Below are positions 41,883-50,856 of a stretch of DNA of 54,694 bases, piece after piece. A program made the position numbers and the translations under genes. Under the pieces are notes generated by a model. That model was not told the origin of the DNA, did no database searches, and worked only from the letters and a program-made list of their open reading frames with translations. Position 1 is the stretch's first letter. Each line of letters opens with the position of its first letter. The stretch is taken from the NCBI GenBank assembly GCA_964645155.1, contig CAZYBG010000010.1:1-54694 (forward strand), read 5' to 3'. Source of the DNA: CAZYBG01 sp964645155 (lineage in GTDB: Bacteria; Pseudomonadota; Alphaproteobacteria; Rhodobacterales; Rhodobacteraceae).

Positions 41883-42563
41883 ATGACCGGAACCCCGACA
41901 TACGACGATCTCGCCCGCCGCTGCCGTGCCCGCGGCCTCGACATCTTCGGCGCGTTCCACCCCGGGCCGGACGATCGGGTGCCCGGGACGGCCGCGACGC
42001 TTCTCCTCCTCGGGCCCGGCGAGCCGGGGTTCTGGGAGCGCCTGACGACGTCCGAAGAATGGCGCGACGGCCGTCCGGACCCGATCGACCGCTGGTCGCG
42101 GCGGGTTGTCGGGCGGCTGGCCTGCGATCTGGCGGCGAAGGCGCTGTTTCCGTTCACCGGGCCGCCCTGGCACCCGTTCTTCTCGTGGGCGGTGCGCAGC
42201 GGCCGGGCCTGGCCCTCGCCGGTGCAGCTTCTCGTGCACGACCGCGCGGGGCTGATGCTGAGCTACCGCGGTGCCCTGGCCCTGCGGGAGCGGATCGCGC
42301 TGCCGCCGGCGCCCGATGCGCCGCCCTGCACCACCTGCACCGGCAAGCCCTGCCGCACCGCCTGCCCGGCCGGGGCGCTGACGCCGGCCGGCTACGACGT
42401 GCCGGCCGGCCACGCCTTCCTCGATACCGGCCTGGGCGCGGACTGCATGGGCGGGGGCTGCGCCGTGCGCCGCGCTTGTCCAGCAAGCCGCGCCTATGGC
42501 AGGCTGCCCCAGCAGTCCGCCTATCACATGCGGCAGTTCCACCGGGGGAAGCCGATCCGATGA
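41883..42563 (+). CDS. 4Fe-4S ferredoxin-like protein
   Basis: A 226-residue protein. The N-terminal two thirds have no motif I know, apart from RWSRRVVGRLACDLAAKALFP. The C terminus has CTTCTGKPCRTACP near 150 and CMGGGCAVRRACP near 184, enough cysteines for one or two 4Fe-4S clusters. It resembles the ferredoxin half of epoxyqueuosine reductase but lacks the cobalamin domain. It is translated ahead of a SixA-like phosphatase with an ATGA overlap. Confidence 0.75.
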   Translation: MTGTPTYDDLARRCRARGLDIFGAFHPGPDDRVPGTAATLLLLGPGEPGFWERLTTSEEWRDGRPDPIDRWSRRVVGRLACDLAAKALFPFTGPPWHPFFSWAVRSGRAWPSPVQLLVHDRAGLMLSYRGALALRERIALPPAPDAPPCTTCTGKPCRTACPAGALTPAGYDVPAGHAFLDTGLGADCMGGGCAVRRACPASRAYGRLPQQSAYHMRQFHRGKPIR

Positions 42564-43063
42564 AGCGCCTGATCCTGACGCGCCACGCGAAATCCTCGTG
42601 GGATGATCCCGACGCACCCGACCACGACCGGCCGCTGAACGACCGCGGCAAGGTCGCTGCCGCCGACCTTGGCGCGTGGCTCGCCTCGCGCGGCTACGTG
42701 CCAAATCAGGTACTCTGCTCGGACGCGCTCCGCACCCGCAGGACATGGAGCGGAATCGCCCCGGCGCTGCCCGCGACGGCGATCCTGGAGCTCAAGCCCG
42801 CGCTCTACCACGCGGGCCCGGACGTGATGCTCGCGGTCCTGCGCCACGCCGCCGGCGACACCGTGATGATGATCGGCCACAATCCGGGAATCGCCGAGTT
42901 CGCACATCGTCTGGTGGCCCGCGCGCCGCTGCACGAGGCGTTCCAGAAGTATCCGACCGGTGCGACCATGGTGGCCGAGCTGCCGGTCGACCGCTGGGAG
43001 GATGCCGGCTTCGGCACCGCGCAGGTGCTCGACTTCGTGGTGCCGCGCGAACTGGTCGGGTGA
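42560..43063 (+). CDS. SixA-like histidine phosphatase family protein
   Basis: A 167-residue histidine phosphatase: RLILTRHAKSSWDD with the catalytic RHG-type His, DHDRPLNDRGKVAA, and MMIGHNPGIAEFAHRL with the second His. SixA removes phosphate from histidine phosphotransfer proteins; general phosphomonoesterase activity is also possible. ATGA overlap with the upstream 4Fe-4S gene. Confidence 0.87.
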   Translation: MKRLILTRHAKSSWDDPDAPDHDRPLNDRGKVAAADLGAWLASRGYVPNQVLCSDALRTRRTWSGIAPALPATAILELKPALYHAGPDVMLAVLRHAAGDTVMMIGHNPGIAEFAHRLVARAPLHEAFQKYPTGATMVAELPVDRWEDAGFGTAQVLDFVVPRELVG

Positions 43064-43085
43064 GGCGGGGGCCGCGGCGCGGCCC

Positions 43086-43877
43086 TCAATGCCCGAGGAT
43101 CTGGCTCAGGAACAGCTTGGTCCGCTCGGACTTCGGGTTGTTGAAGAATTCCTTTGGCTCGTTCTGCTCGACGATCTGGCCCTGATCCATGAAGATCACG
43201 CGGTTCGCCACGGCCTGCGCAAAGCCCATCTCGTGGGTCACCACCAGCATCGTCATCCCCTCCTGAGCGAGCTCGATCATCGTGTCGAGCACCTCCTTGA
43301 TCATCTCGGGATCGAGCGCCGAGGTCGGCTCGTCGAACAGCATGATCCGCGGCCGCATGCAGAGCGACCGCGCGATGGCGACGCGCTGCTGCTGGCCGCC
43401 GGAAAGCTGGCCGGGATACTTCAGCGCCTGCTCGGGGATCTTCACCTTGCGGAGGAAGTGCATCGCCGTCTCCTCCGCCTCCTTCTTCGGGACCTTGCGC
43501 ACCCAGATCGGGGCGAGCGTGCAGTTCTCGAGGATCGTCAGGTGCGGGAAGAGGTTGAAGTGCTGGAACACCATCCCGACCTCGGAGCGGATCTTGTCGA
43601 TGTTCTTGAGATCCGACGACAGCACGGTTCCGTCGACGACGACCCTGCCCTTCTGGTGTTCCTCAAGCGCGTTGATGCAGCGGATCAGCGTCGACTTGCC
43701 GGACCCCGACGGGCCGCAGATCACGATCCGCTCCCCGCGGTAGACGGTCAGGTCGATGTCGCGGAGCACGTGGAACTGGCCGTACCACTTGTTCATCTGG
43801 TCGATCTGGATCGCCACCTCGGTCGAGACCTGCATGTGGCTCCGGTCGATCGGCCGGTCGATGACGACGTCGGACAT
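43086..43877 (-). CDS. bztD: amino acid ABC transporter ATP-binding protein BztD/AapP
   Basis: A 263-residue ATPase of the polar amino-acid class: Walker A GPSGSGKSTLIR near residue 57, LSGGQQQRVAIARSL signature near 163, Walker B IMLFDEPTSALDPEM near 184. It energises the two permeases upstream. A glutamate/glutamine/aspartate/asparagine ligand range is expected. It is the last gene of the operon. Confidence 0.93.
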   Translation of the reverse strand: MSDVVIDRPIDRSHMQVSTEVAIQIDQMNKWYGQFHVLRDIDLTVYRGERIVICGPSGSGKSTLIRCINALEEHQKGRVVVDGTVLSSDLKNIDKIRSEVGMVFQHFNLFPHLTILENCTLAPIWVRKVPKKEAEETAMHFLRKVKIPEQALKYPGQLSGGQQQRVAIARSLCMRPRIMLFDEPTSALDPEMIKEVLDTMIELAQEGMTMLVVTHEMGFAQAVANRVIFMDQGQIVEQNEPKEFFNNPKSERTKLFLSQILGH

Positions 43878-43887
43878 TGGCCTCTCC

Positions 43888-45342
43888 TCAGCGGTGGTCG
43901 GTGCGGAGCTTCTGCTCCAGGTACATCGAATAGCGCGACATGCCGTAGCACATCACGAAGAAGATCGCCCCGACGAAGATGTAGGGCTCCCAGTAGATGC
44001 CCTTCCAGTTGAGGTCGGCGCGAACGATCGTGGTCACTCCGCGCAGCGGGTCCATCAGGCCCACGAAGCTGACGAGCGTCGTGTCCTTGAAGAGCCCGAT
44101 GAAGGTCGAGACGATTCCGGGGATCGAGATCTTCAGCGCCTGCGGCAGGATGACGAGCCGCTGCGCCTGCAGGTAGTCGAGGCCGAGCGCATCGGCCGCC
44201 TCGTACTGGCCCTTGGGAAGCGCCGCGAGGCCGCCGCGGATGACCTCGGCGAGGTAGGCGGCGGCGAAGAACGTGACAAGGATGATGACGCGAAGGATGA
44301 TGTCGAAGTTGGTGCCCGGCGGAAGGAAGTACTGCAGGAGCAGCGATGCGGTGAAGAGAAGCGTGATGAGCGGGACGCCGCGGATGAACTCGATGAACCC
44401 GACCGACAGCGTCTTGACGATCAGGAGGTTCGACTGACGGCCGAGCGCCAGCAGGATGCCGAGCGGCAGCGAGAACGAGATCGCGGTCACGCCGATGGTG
44501 ATGGCGAGGAGAAAGCCGCCGAACTGCGTCGACGAGACCGGCGTGAAGCCGATCGGTGCGACGGCGGCCAGCGCATCGACGAACGGGCCGTTGAGAGAGG
44601 CCCACCAGAGGATGGCTGCGAGCACGCCTGCGCCCTGCGCCGCCACCGATCCGATCTGCGCCTGGGCCACGCGGTAGACGCCCCAGAGCACGGCGAACCC
44701 GGCCAGCGCGCCGACCGGCACCCAGACCGACCCTCCCCAGAGCAGCAGATAACAGATCGGCGCGTAGAACACCGTCAGCCAGACCAGCCGCTTAGGCGCG
44801 AGAGAGGCGACCGCCACGAGGGCGGCCATGACGGCGGCGATCCAGGGGATGACGTTCCAGCCGGTCCCGACGCCGAGCAGGACCGCCAGCACCAGGATCG
44901 CCGACGTTCCGGTCAACGCGAGCGCGGCGCGGCGATTGCCGTAGTAGAGGACCGGGGCGAGCGCGACGAACAGCAGCCCGAAGGCGAGCACCGGCCGCCA
45001 GTAGAGCCCTGTCGGGTAGAAGCCGAACATGTACTGGTGCCACCGCGCGCGAACGACGGCCCAGCAGGCGCCCGTCGCGCCCTCGCCCTTCGCGGCGACG
45101 ATCTGGCGGCACTCGCCGAGCGACCCGGCATTCCAGACCGAATTGAGCAGCCAGGGCAGCACCGCCTGCATTCCGAGGTAGATCATGTAGATCGCGATCA
45201 GGGTCATCGCCGTGTTGATCGGGCCGGAGAACAGGTTCTCGCGCAGCCAAAGGATGGCGCCGCGCTGGCCAAGCGGAGGGTCGGCGGCGGGCAGCATGGT
45301 GTCGCGGACGAAGCCTGTGGTCTGGGCGTGGGTTTCGCTCAT
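43888..45342 (-). CDS. bztC: amino acid ABC transporter permease BztC/AapM
   Basis: A 484-residue permease, longer than most because of extra N-terminal spans as in Bzt/Aap systems. The binding-protein-dependent loop is EVIRGGLAALPKGQYEAADALG near 395, followed by LVILPQALKISIPGIVSTFI. The ATG 45342 follows the bztB stop by one base. It forms the channel with BztB. Confidence 0.92.
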   Translation of the reverse strand: MSETHAQTTGFVRDTMLPAADPPLGQRGAILWLRENLFSGPINTAMTLIAIYMIYLGMQAVLPWLLNSVWNAGSLGECRQIVAAKGEGATGACWAVVRARWHQYMFGFYPTGLYWRPVLAFGLLFVALAPVLYYGNRRAALALTGTSAILVLAVLLGVGTGWNVIPWIAAVMAALVAVASLAPKRLVWLTVFYAPICYLLLWGGSVWVPVGALAGFAVLWGVYRVAQAQIGSVAAQGAGVLAAILWWASLNGPFVDALAAVAPIGFTPVSSTQFGGFLLAITIGVTAISFSLPLGILLALGRQSNLLIVKTLSVGFIEFIRGVPLITLLFTASLLLQYFLPPGTNFDIILRVIILVTFFAAAYLAEVIRGGLAALPKGQYEAADALGLDYLQAQRLVILPQALKISIPGIVSTFIGLFKDTTLVSFVGLMDPLRGVTTIVRADLNWKGIYWEPYIFVGAIFFVMCYGMSRYSMYLEQKLRTDHR

Positions 45343-45343
45343 C

Positions 45344-46621
45344 TCAACGCTCCTTCAGCCGGACCGACCGGTTGTAGACGTTCATGATCGACGAGATGAT
45401 CAGGCTGATCGTCAGGTAGATCAGCATCATCAGCAGCATGCATTCGAGTTCGCGCCCGGTCTGGTTCAGGGTGATGCCGCCAAGCGTGCCGCGCAGGTCC
45501 ATGTAGCTGACCGCGATGCCGAGCGAGGTGTTCTTTGTGAGGTTCAGGAACTGGCTGATGAGCGGCGGGATGATGACGCGCAGCGCCTGCGGCAGGATGA
45601 TGAGGCTCATCGTCCGGTTCGGCCGCATTCCGAGGGCGTAGGCGGCCTCGGTCTGGCCCTTCGAGATCGCGAGGATGCCCGAACGCACGATCTCGGCGAT
45701 GAAGGCGCCGGTATAGAGGATGAGCGCGATCGTCAGCGCGGTGAATGCGTGCTGCAGCAGGATGCCGCCTTCGAAGTTGAAGCGCGTGAGTTCGGGCACC
45801 TCGAGGTGAACACCGAGGGCGGCCAGGAGGATCGTGGTCGGCACGACGACGATCAGAAGGCTCTTCCACCAGGTCACCGGCCGGATGCCGGTGGCTTCCT
45901 GCAGCGCGCGCGCACGGGCCCGGAGCACACGGTAGGTCACGATGCTGGCCCCGAGGACGACCATGATGGCGAGCAGCGTGAGGTTGACGGTGACCGGACC
46001 GAGCTCGACCGAGCCGAGCGGCCGCGTGAAGAGCGGCGTCGGCGCGTAGATGCCCCGGTTGGTCACCGCCACGGTGTCGAACAGGATCTTGCTCGCCGCC
46101 GGCGCCTCGCCCGCAGCCTGCATCGCGTCGGTCACCCGGAAGGCGGACGGTGCCGGAGCGATCTCCGAGATCGGCACGTAGATCATCAGGATCCAGAGAA
46201 GCACCGGGATGTTCCGGAAGATCTCGACATAGACGGTCATGATCCGGGCGATGATCCAGTTCTTCGACAGCCGGAGCACGCCGACGATCACACCGACCAG
46301 CGTGGCGCCGATGCAGCCGATGAGGGCCACGACGAGCGTGTTGAGAAGCCCGACGAGCAGCGCCCGGAAATGCGTGCTGTCGTTGGTATAGGGCACCAGC
46401 GTCTGCTCGATGTCGTAGCCGGCGCGCACCCAGAGGAAGCCGTAGTCGAAGGTCCGGCCCTTGGCCTCGAGGTTCTGCACGGTGTTGTTCAGAAGCCAGG
46501 CGACGGCCATCCCGAACAGGATCAGGACGACGACCTGTATGGTCATCGAACGGAACCGCGTGTCGTAGATGAGCATGCTCAGCCGAAAGCTGTCCTTCGG
46601 CGCTTCGGTAGCCAGTGCCAT
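45344..46621 (-). CDS. bztB: amino acid ABC transporter permease BztB/AapQ
   Basis: A 425-residue permease with about eight spans. The coupling loop reads EIVRSGILAISKGQTEAAYALG, followed by LIILPQALRVIIPPLISQFL. SLGIAVSYMDLRGTLGG is typical of the group. The N-terminal part includes a long periplasmic loop. It follows bztA after a 134-base gap holding a strong stem-loop. Confidence 0.92.
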   Translation of the reverse strand: MALATEAPKDSFRLSMLIYDTRFRSMTIQVVVLILFGMAVAWLLNNTVQNLEAKGRTFDYGFLWVRAGYDIEQTLVPYTNDSTHFRALLVGLLNTLVVALIGCIGATLVGVIVGVLRLSKNWIIARIMTVYVEIFRNIPVLLWILMIYVPISEIAPAPSAFRVTDAMQAAGEAPAASKILFDTVAVTNRGIYAPTPLFTRPLGSVELGPVTVNLTLLAIMVVLGASIVTYRVLRARARALQEATGIRPVTWWKSLLIVVVPTTILLAALGVHLEVPELTRFNFEGGILLQHAFTALTIALILYTGAFIAEIVRSGILAISKGQTEAAYALGMRPNRTMSLIILPQALRVIIPPLISQFLNLTKNTSLGIAVSYMDLRGTLGGITLNQTGRELECMLLMMLIYLTISLIISSIMNVYNRSVRLKER

Positions 46622-46720
46622 GCCTTATCCCCGTCTGAACGCGACCCTGCCGTAAGAAAACACATATCCGCAGGCTGCCCCAAGCCCGGGATCAACCGAT
46701 GAGGTCATCACGAAGGAAGA

Positions 46721-46744
46721 GGCGCGCCCCTTGCAGGGCGCGCC
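46721..46744 (-). other. stem-loop between bztA and bztB
   Basis: GGCGCGCCC (46721-46729) pairs with GGGCGCGCC (46736-46744), nine pairs across six bases, just past the bztA stop on the minus strand. There is no clean T run. It most likely stabilises bztA mRNA or attenuates permease expression, as at the two sugar-importer loci in this window. Confidence 0.6.
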
Positions 46745-46755
46745 GGGTTTCCGTC

Positions 46756-47784
46756 TCAGCGGAAGGGCGGGGCGTATTGCAGCCCGCCCTGCGTCCAGAG
46801 CGCGTTCAGGCCGCGCGCCAGACCGATCGGGGTCGCTTCCCCGATATTGGCCTCGAAGATCTCGCCGTAGTTGCCGACGGCCGCGATGGCCCGCTTGGCA
46901 AACTCGTTGTCGAGGCCGATCTTCGCGCCCATGTCGCCCTCAAGGCCGAGCAGGCGCTTCACCTCGGGGTCATAGGCCGGGTCGGCCGCGGCCGTGGCGA
47001 TCTCTTCGATGTTCGCCGCGGTGATCCCCTTCTCCTCCGCAATGAGCAGCGCGTAATAGGTCCAGCGGACCACGTCGCCCCAGTTGCTGTCGCCGTGGCG
47101 GACCACCGGCCCGAGCGGCTCCTTCGAGATGATCTCGGGCAGGATTACGTGGTTCTCGGGGTCGGCCATGGTCGCGCGCGAGGCGGCGAGGCCGGATGCG
47201 TCGGTGGTGTAGGCATCGCAGGCGCCGGCGAGGTACTGCTGCTGCGCCTGGCTGTCGTCGGACACGTTGACCGGCGTGTAGGCCATGCTGTTGGCCTTGA
47301 AGAAGTCGGCGAGGTTCAGTTCGGTCGTGGTGCCGGTCTGGATGCAGACCGTGGCGCCGTCGAGTTCCTTCGCCGACGAGACGCCGAGATCGCGCTTCAC
47401 CATGAAGCCCTGGCCGTCATAGTAGTTGACGGCGACGAAATCGAACGCAAGTTCGGTATCGCGCGAGAATGTCCAGGTCGAGTTGCGGACCAGCAGATCG
47501 ACCTCGCCCGAAGCGAGCGACGTGAACCGGGTCTCACCGGTGGTCGGGACGAACCTGACCTTCGTCGCGTCGCTCAGCACAGCCGCCGCGATGGCGCGGC
47601 ACAGCGCCACGTCGAAGCCCTGCCAGTTGCCACTGGCATCCGGCGCGCCGAAGCCGGCCAGGCCGGTGTTCGAGCCGCAGATCAGCTCGCCGCGCGCCTT
47701 GACGTCGTCGAGCGTCGCTGCGGCGGATGCACCGGCAGCAACCCCGGCTGCCGTCAGCGCGCCGAAGAATACGGTCTTTCTCAT
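46756..47784 (-). CDS. bztA: amino acid ABC transporter substrate-binding protein BztA/AapJ
   Basis: A 342-residue periplasmic protein: signal peptide KTVFFGALTAAGVAAGASAA, then ATLDDVKARGELICGSNTG, QGFDVALCRAIAAAVL and WTFSRDTELAFDF. It binds acidic amino acids and their amides for BztBCD. ATG 47784 follows a GAGG site. The 205-base gap upstream holds no gene; its promoter should lie there. Confidence 0.93.
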   Translation of the reverse strand: MRKTVFFGALTAAGVAAGASAAATLDDVKARGELICGSNTGLAGFGAPDASGNWQGFDVALCRAIAAAVLSDATKVRFVPTTGETRFTSLASGEVDLLVRNSTWTFSRDTELAFDFVAVNYYDGQGFMVKRDLGVSSAKELDGATVCIQTGTTTELNLADFFKANSMAYTPVNVSDDSQAQQQYLAGACDAYTTDASGLAASRATMADPENHVILPEIISKEPLGPVVRHGDSNWGDVVRWTYYALLIAEEKGITAANIEEIATAAADPAYDPEVKRLLGLEGDMGAKIGLDNEFAKRAIAAVGNYGEIFEANIGEATPIGLARGLNALWTQGGLQYAPPFR

Positions 47785-47989
47785 CTTTACCTCTTCCTGA
47801 TGATCCGCCCGTTTCTGCGGGCAGTTTGTGCCGGCTGTTTCGCCGGGGTGATCCTTTGAGAGCGGGTATCCCCTCCGCCCATCAACTTTGGGAGGTCCGG
47901 CATGACACGTCAAGGCTTAGGTCCCCCGCTTCCAGGGTCGGTGGCCTGTTTTTTGGGCAGCCCGGACGCGTCGGGCCGGTTTCGCGGCG

Positions 47990-48709
47990 TCAGCCGTCGT
48001 GCACCCCGAGAAGCTCGATCAGGCGCATCGCCCGCAGGAAGTCGGTGTGCCGGCGCGCGGCGGTCTGGGCGGCCTCGGCATCCTGGCCCCAGCGCTCGGC
48101 CTGCCAGGCCTCGTCGATGCGCGACAGCTCCCAGAGGACATCGGCAGGACGGTGGCGGCGGAGCGCCGCGAGACCGATCACCAGCGAGCCCGAAAGCGCG
48201 ACGAGATCATGGAACCCGGTCAGTTCGAACGGGCCGAGCGCCGCGACTTCGTCGCGCAGGCGGGCGAGGCTTTCCGGCGGCTGTGCGACCCTGATCACGC
48301 CGGTCGTCACGACAAGCGGCGCTGCAAGGGCCGTCGCCGCCCAGGCGAGCAGCGGCTCCCAGGCCTCGGCCTGGCGGCGGACCAGCGGCTCCGGCCCCTC
48401 GGCGCGGTGGCACAGAAGGTCGGTCTCGGCGTAGGCCGCGAGAATCTCGACCACCTCTTCGCGCTGCGGCGCCACCTTGTCGATCGCTGCATTCGAGGCG
48501 CGGGTCAGCGGCATCGTGCGGGGGTCGACCTCGGTCGGCTGGGCCTCCCATTCCGCGGCAACGGCCTCGGCCAGCGCCCGGTTCGGAAGGACGAGAGGCG
48601 CCTTCGCGGGCGTCCGGACGGGGCGGCCGTCAAGCCGCACCTCCCACCCCGCCGGTCCCCTGGTGGCGGCTGCGGCCTTCCAGAACCGCTTGGCCGTCCA
48701 CCCCGTCAT
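47990..48709 (-). CDS. ATP12 family chaperone
   Basis: A 239-residue protein of the F1-ATPase assembly chaperone family, related to mitochondrial Atp12, which protects the alpha subunit. KRFWKAAAATRGPAGWEVRLDGR (as KRFWKAAAATRG and GWEVRLDGRPVRTPAK), LAEAVAAEWEAQ, TDLLCHRAEGPE and WEPLLAWAATAL are family signatures. Start ATG 48709 overlaps the HAD gene stop. F1 genes are not in the window. Confidence 0.9.
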   Translation of the reverse strand: MTGWTAKRFWKAAAATRGPAGWEVRLDGRPVRTPAKAPLVLPNRALAEAVAAEWEAQPTEVDPRTMPLTRASNAAIDKVAPQREEVVEILAAYAETDLLCHRAEGPEPLVRRQAEAWEPLLAWAATALAAPLVVTTGVIRVAQPPESLARLRDEVAALGPFELTGFHDLVALSGSLVIGLAALRRHRPADVLWELSRIDEAWQAERWGQDAEAAQTAARRHTDFLRAMRLIELLGVHDG

Positions 48710-49374
48710 GCCGGGGCCCGGAATGCGGCAAGCGCCGGCAGGAAGTCGCCCCAGCCGTCGATCACGATGTCGGCGGCCGCCAGCCGCTCCCGGCCGTGGT
48801 AGCCCCAGGCCACGCCAACGGTGCGGAAGCCGGCGGCGCGGCCCATGTCGATGTCGTACTCGGTATCGCCGACCATCACTCCCGCATCGGCGGTGAGACC
48901 GGTCTCCCGCAGGGCGGCATGAAGCATCGAGGGATGCGGCTTCGAGGGGTGGTCGTCGGCCACCTGCATTGTGCGGAAGTAGGGTGCAAGCCCGTGCAGT
49001 CCGACCAGGTGATCGAGGCCCCGTCGCGACTTGCCGGTCGCAAGGCCGAGGACGGCCGACACCTCGGCGCGCAGCGCATCGAGCACGGCGCGCGCGCCGG
49101 GGTAGAGCGGCGACGCGGCCGCGCCGGAGAGCCGGATGCGCTGGAACGCCGCCTTGTAGGCCTCGACCATCGCCAGGGCCTCGTCCTCGGCCGCGTCGGC
49201 GGCCAGCCTGCGCAGCGCAAGCGGCAGCGACAGACCCACGACCGAGAGTGCGGTGGCGCGATCCGGCATCGGGCGGTTCACCGCCGCGAAGGCATCCGCC
49301 ATCGAGGCCAGGATATGCGCCTGGCTGTCGACGAGCGTGCCGTCGACATCGAATACGATGAGGCGGCGGGTCAT
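48706..49374 (-). CDS. HAD-superfamily hydrolase (phosphoglycolate phosphatase-like)
   Basis: A 222-residue HAD protein: IVFDVDGTLVDSQAHI (motif 1), LGLATGKSRRGLD (motif 2), HPSKPHPSMLHAAL with the lysine, and VMVGDTEYDIDMGRAAG (motif 4). A four-helix cap sits between 15 and 85. It dephosphorylates a small phosphoester, perhaps phosphoglycolate. Start overlaps the rluC stop. Confidence 0.9.
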   Translation of the reverse strand: MTRRLIVFDVDGTLVDSQAHILASMADAFAAVNRPMPDRATALSVVGLSLPLALRRLAADAAEDEALAMVEAYKAAFQRIRLSGAAASPLYPGARAVLDALRAEVSAVLGLATGKSRRGLDHLVGLHGLAPYFRTMQVADDHPSKPHPSMLHAALRETGLTADAGVMVGDTEYDIDMGRAAGFRTVGVAWGYHGRERLAAADIVIDGWGDFLPALAAFRAPA

Positions 49375-50417
49375 CCGCCGTCCTCGGCGAAAGGATCGGC
49401 CGGCACGTCGGCCGGGTTCCAGCCGACCGCCTTCCAGGTCCGCTGCATGTGCTCCGGCAGGTCAGCGATGATCGTCACCCGCCGGCCGGTCACGGGGTGG
49501 TCGAAGGCGATCGAGCGCGCATGCAGGTGGAGCTTGCGGCTGACCTCGCCGCCAAGCTGCGCGCCCCATCCGTCGCCCGCGTTCTCCTGCCCCGAGCCGC
49601 CGTACTTGCCATCGCCCGCGATCGGATGGCCGATCTCGGCCGTGTGCGCGCGAAGCTGGTGCGTGCGCCCGGTGATCGGCACGAGCGCCACCCAGGCCGC
49701 CCGGGTGCCGAGCGCGTCAAGCACGGCATAGTCGGTCGTGGCGCGCTTGGCGCCTTCCGTCGCCTCGATCCGCGCGGGATGGACGCAGTGCATCTTCTCG
49801 CCCTCGCCGCCCCGGCCATGGCCCGGCGCCTTGACGAGGCCGAAGCGGATCGTGCCCATGCGCGGCGCGGGCACCCCCGCGACCGCGGCCCAGTAGATCT
49901 TGCGCGTCGTCCGCGCCCGGAACGCCTCGGAAAGGCGCCGGGCGATCTTGGTCGAGCGCGCGAGCAGCAGCACCCCCGACGTATCCTTGTCGAGCCGATG
50001 GACGAGCGACGGCTTGTCGGCAAGGCCGAACTTCAACGCCTCGGCAAGGCCGTCGACATGCCGGGCGCCCTGCCCGCTGCCGCCCTGGCTCGGCAGGCCG
50101 GGGGGCTTGTTGAGCGCGATGATGTGGTCGTCCTTCCAGATCACCGCCCGCCGGATCATCTCGGCGTCGGTCTCGGCCAGGCGCGGCCGGTCGGGCGGCG
50201 GCGCCTCGTTCCTTGGCAGGGGCGGCACACGCACCGCCATGCCCGGCGCCACCCGGCTGCCGGCCTTGACCCGGCCGCCATCGACCCGCACCTGCCCGGT
50301 GCGGCAGAGCTTCTCGATCGCACCCTGGGTCAGCTGCGGAAACCGCCGCTTCAGCCAGCGGTCGAGCCGGCTCTCGCCTTCGTCGGCCGAGACGGTGAGG
50401 GTCAGGGCGCCGGTCAT
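49371..50417 (-). CDS. rluC: RluA-family pseudouridine synthase (RluC-like)
   Basis: A 348-residue enzyme. The S4 domain (RLDRWLKRRFPQLTQG) is followed by the catalytic HRLDKDTSGVLLLARS near residue 140 with the conserved Asp, then TGRTHQLRAHTAEIGHPIAGD. It isomerises uridines in 23S rRNA. Start overlaps the fluC stop by four bases. Confidence 0.92.
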   Translation of the reverse strand: MTGALTLTVSADEGESRLDRWLKRRFPQLTQGAIEKLCRTGQVRVDGGRVKAGSRVAPGMAVRVPPLPRNEAPPPDRPRLAETDAEMIRRAVIWKDDHIIALNKPPGLPSQGGSGQGARHVDGLAEALKFGLADKPSLVHRLDKDTSGVLLLARSTKIARRLSEAFRARTTRKIYWAAVAGVPAPRMGTIRFGLVKAPGHGRGGEGEKMHCVHPARIEATEGAKRATTDYAVLDALGTRAAWVALVPITGRTHQLRAHTAEIGHPIAGDGKYGGSGQENAGDGWGAQLGGEVSRKLHLHARSIAFDHPVTGRRVTIIADLPEHMQRTWKAVGWNPADVPADPFAEDGG

Positions 50418-50803
50418 CCGACGGCCGGTCCGACGGCCAGCCGCGCAAGGTGCAGGCCCGCGACGAGCCCGGCAAGCGACAGGGCGACGGACCCCAGCAC
50501 ATAGGCGGCCGCCATCGCAGCCTCGCCCCGCTGCCAGAGGGTCAGCGTGTCGAGCGAGAAGGCCGAGAACGTGGTGAAGCCGCCGAGGACGCCGGTCATC
50601 AGGAACGGCGCGAGGCGGCCGCCGCCCCTCTCGGCCAAGAGAACCACAAGCGCGCCCATCATCGCCGAGCCCGCAACGTTCACGATGACCGTGCCCCAGG
50701 GAAAACCCGCGCCAAACGCACGCAGCGCCGCGATGCCGGCCAGATGCCGGAGACAGGCGCCGATGGCGCCGCCGAGAGCGACCTGCGCGAGGGTGCCGAG
50801 CAT
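50414..50803 (-). CDS. crcB: fluoride channel FluC/CrcB
   Basis: A 129-residue four-span channel: QVALGGAIGACLRHLAG, GFPWGTVIVNVAGSAMMGAL and TGVLGGFTTFSAFSLDTL are the family signatures, including GNxxG-type Asn and the FTTFSTF segment. It exports fluoride as a dimer. No fluoride riboswitch is evident ahead of it. It lies between rarA and rluC. Confidence 0.93.
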   Translation of the reverse strand: MLGTLAQVALGGAIGACLRHLAGIAALRAFGAGFPWGTVIVNVAGSAMMGALVVLLAERGGGRLAPFLMTGVLGGFTTFSAFSLDTLTLWQRGEAAMAAAYVLGSVALSLAGLVAGLHLARLAVGPAVG

Positions 50804-50856
50804 CGCGCCTCCTTCGGGCGACCGGGCGCGGAAGTCAAGGCGCAGGCGGCGGGGCG

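Noticed and set aside
41883..42563. Epoxyqueuosine reductase QueG
   Set aside because: Only the Fe-S part is similar; the cobalamin-binding domain is missing and the protein is too short.
43086..47784. General amino-acid (his/gln) importer rather than Bzt/Aap
   Set aside because: Two very long permeases and the gene order fit Bzt/Aap better.
47920..47985. Possible terminator with T6 run after a GC-rich hairpin near 47955-47965
   Set aside because: The stem is poor and no plus-strand gene precedes it.
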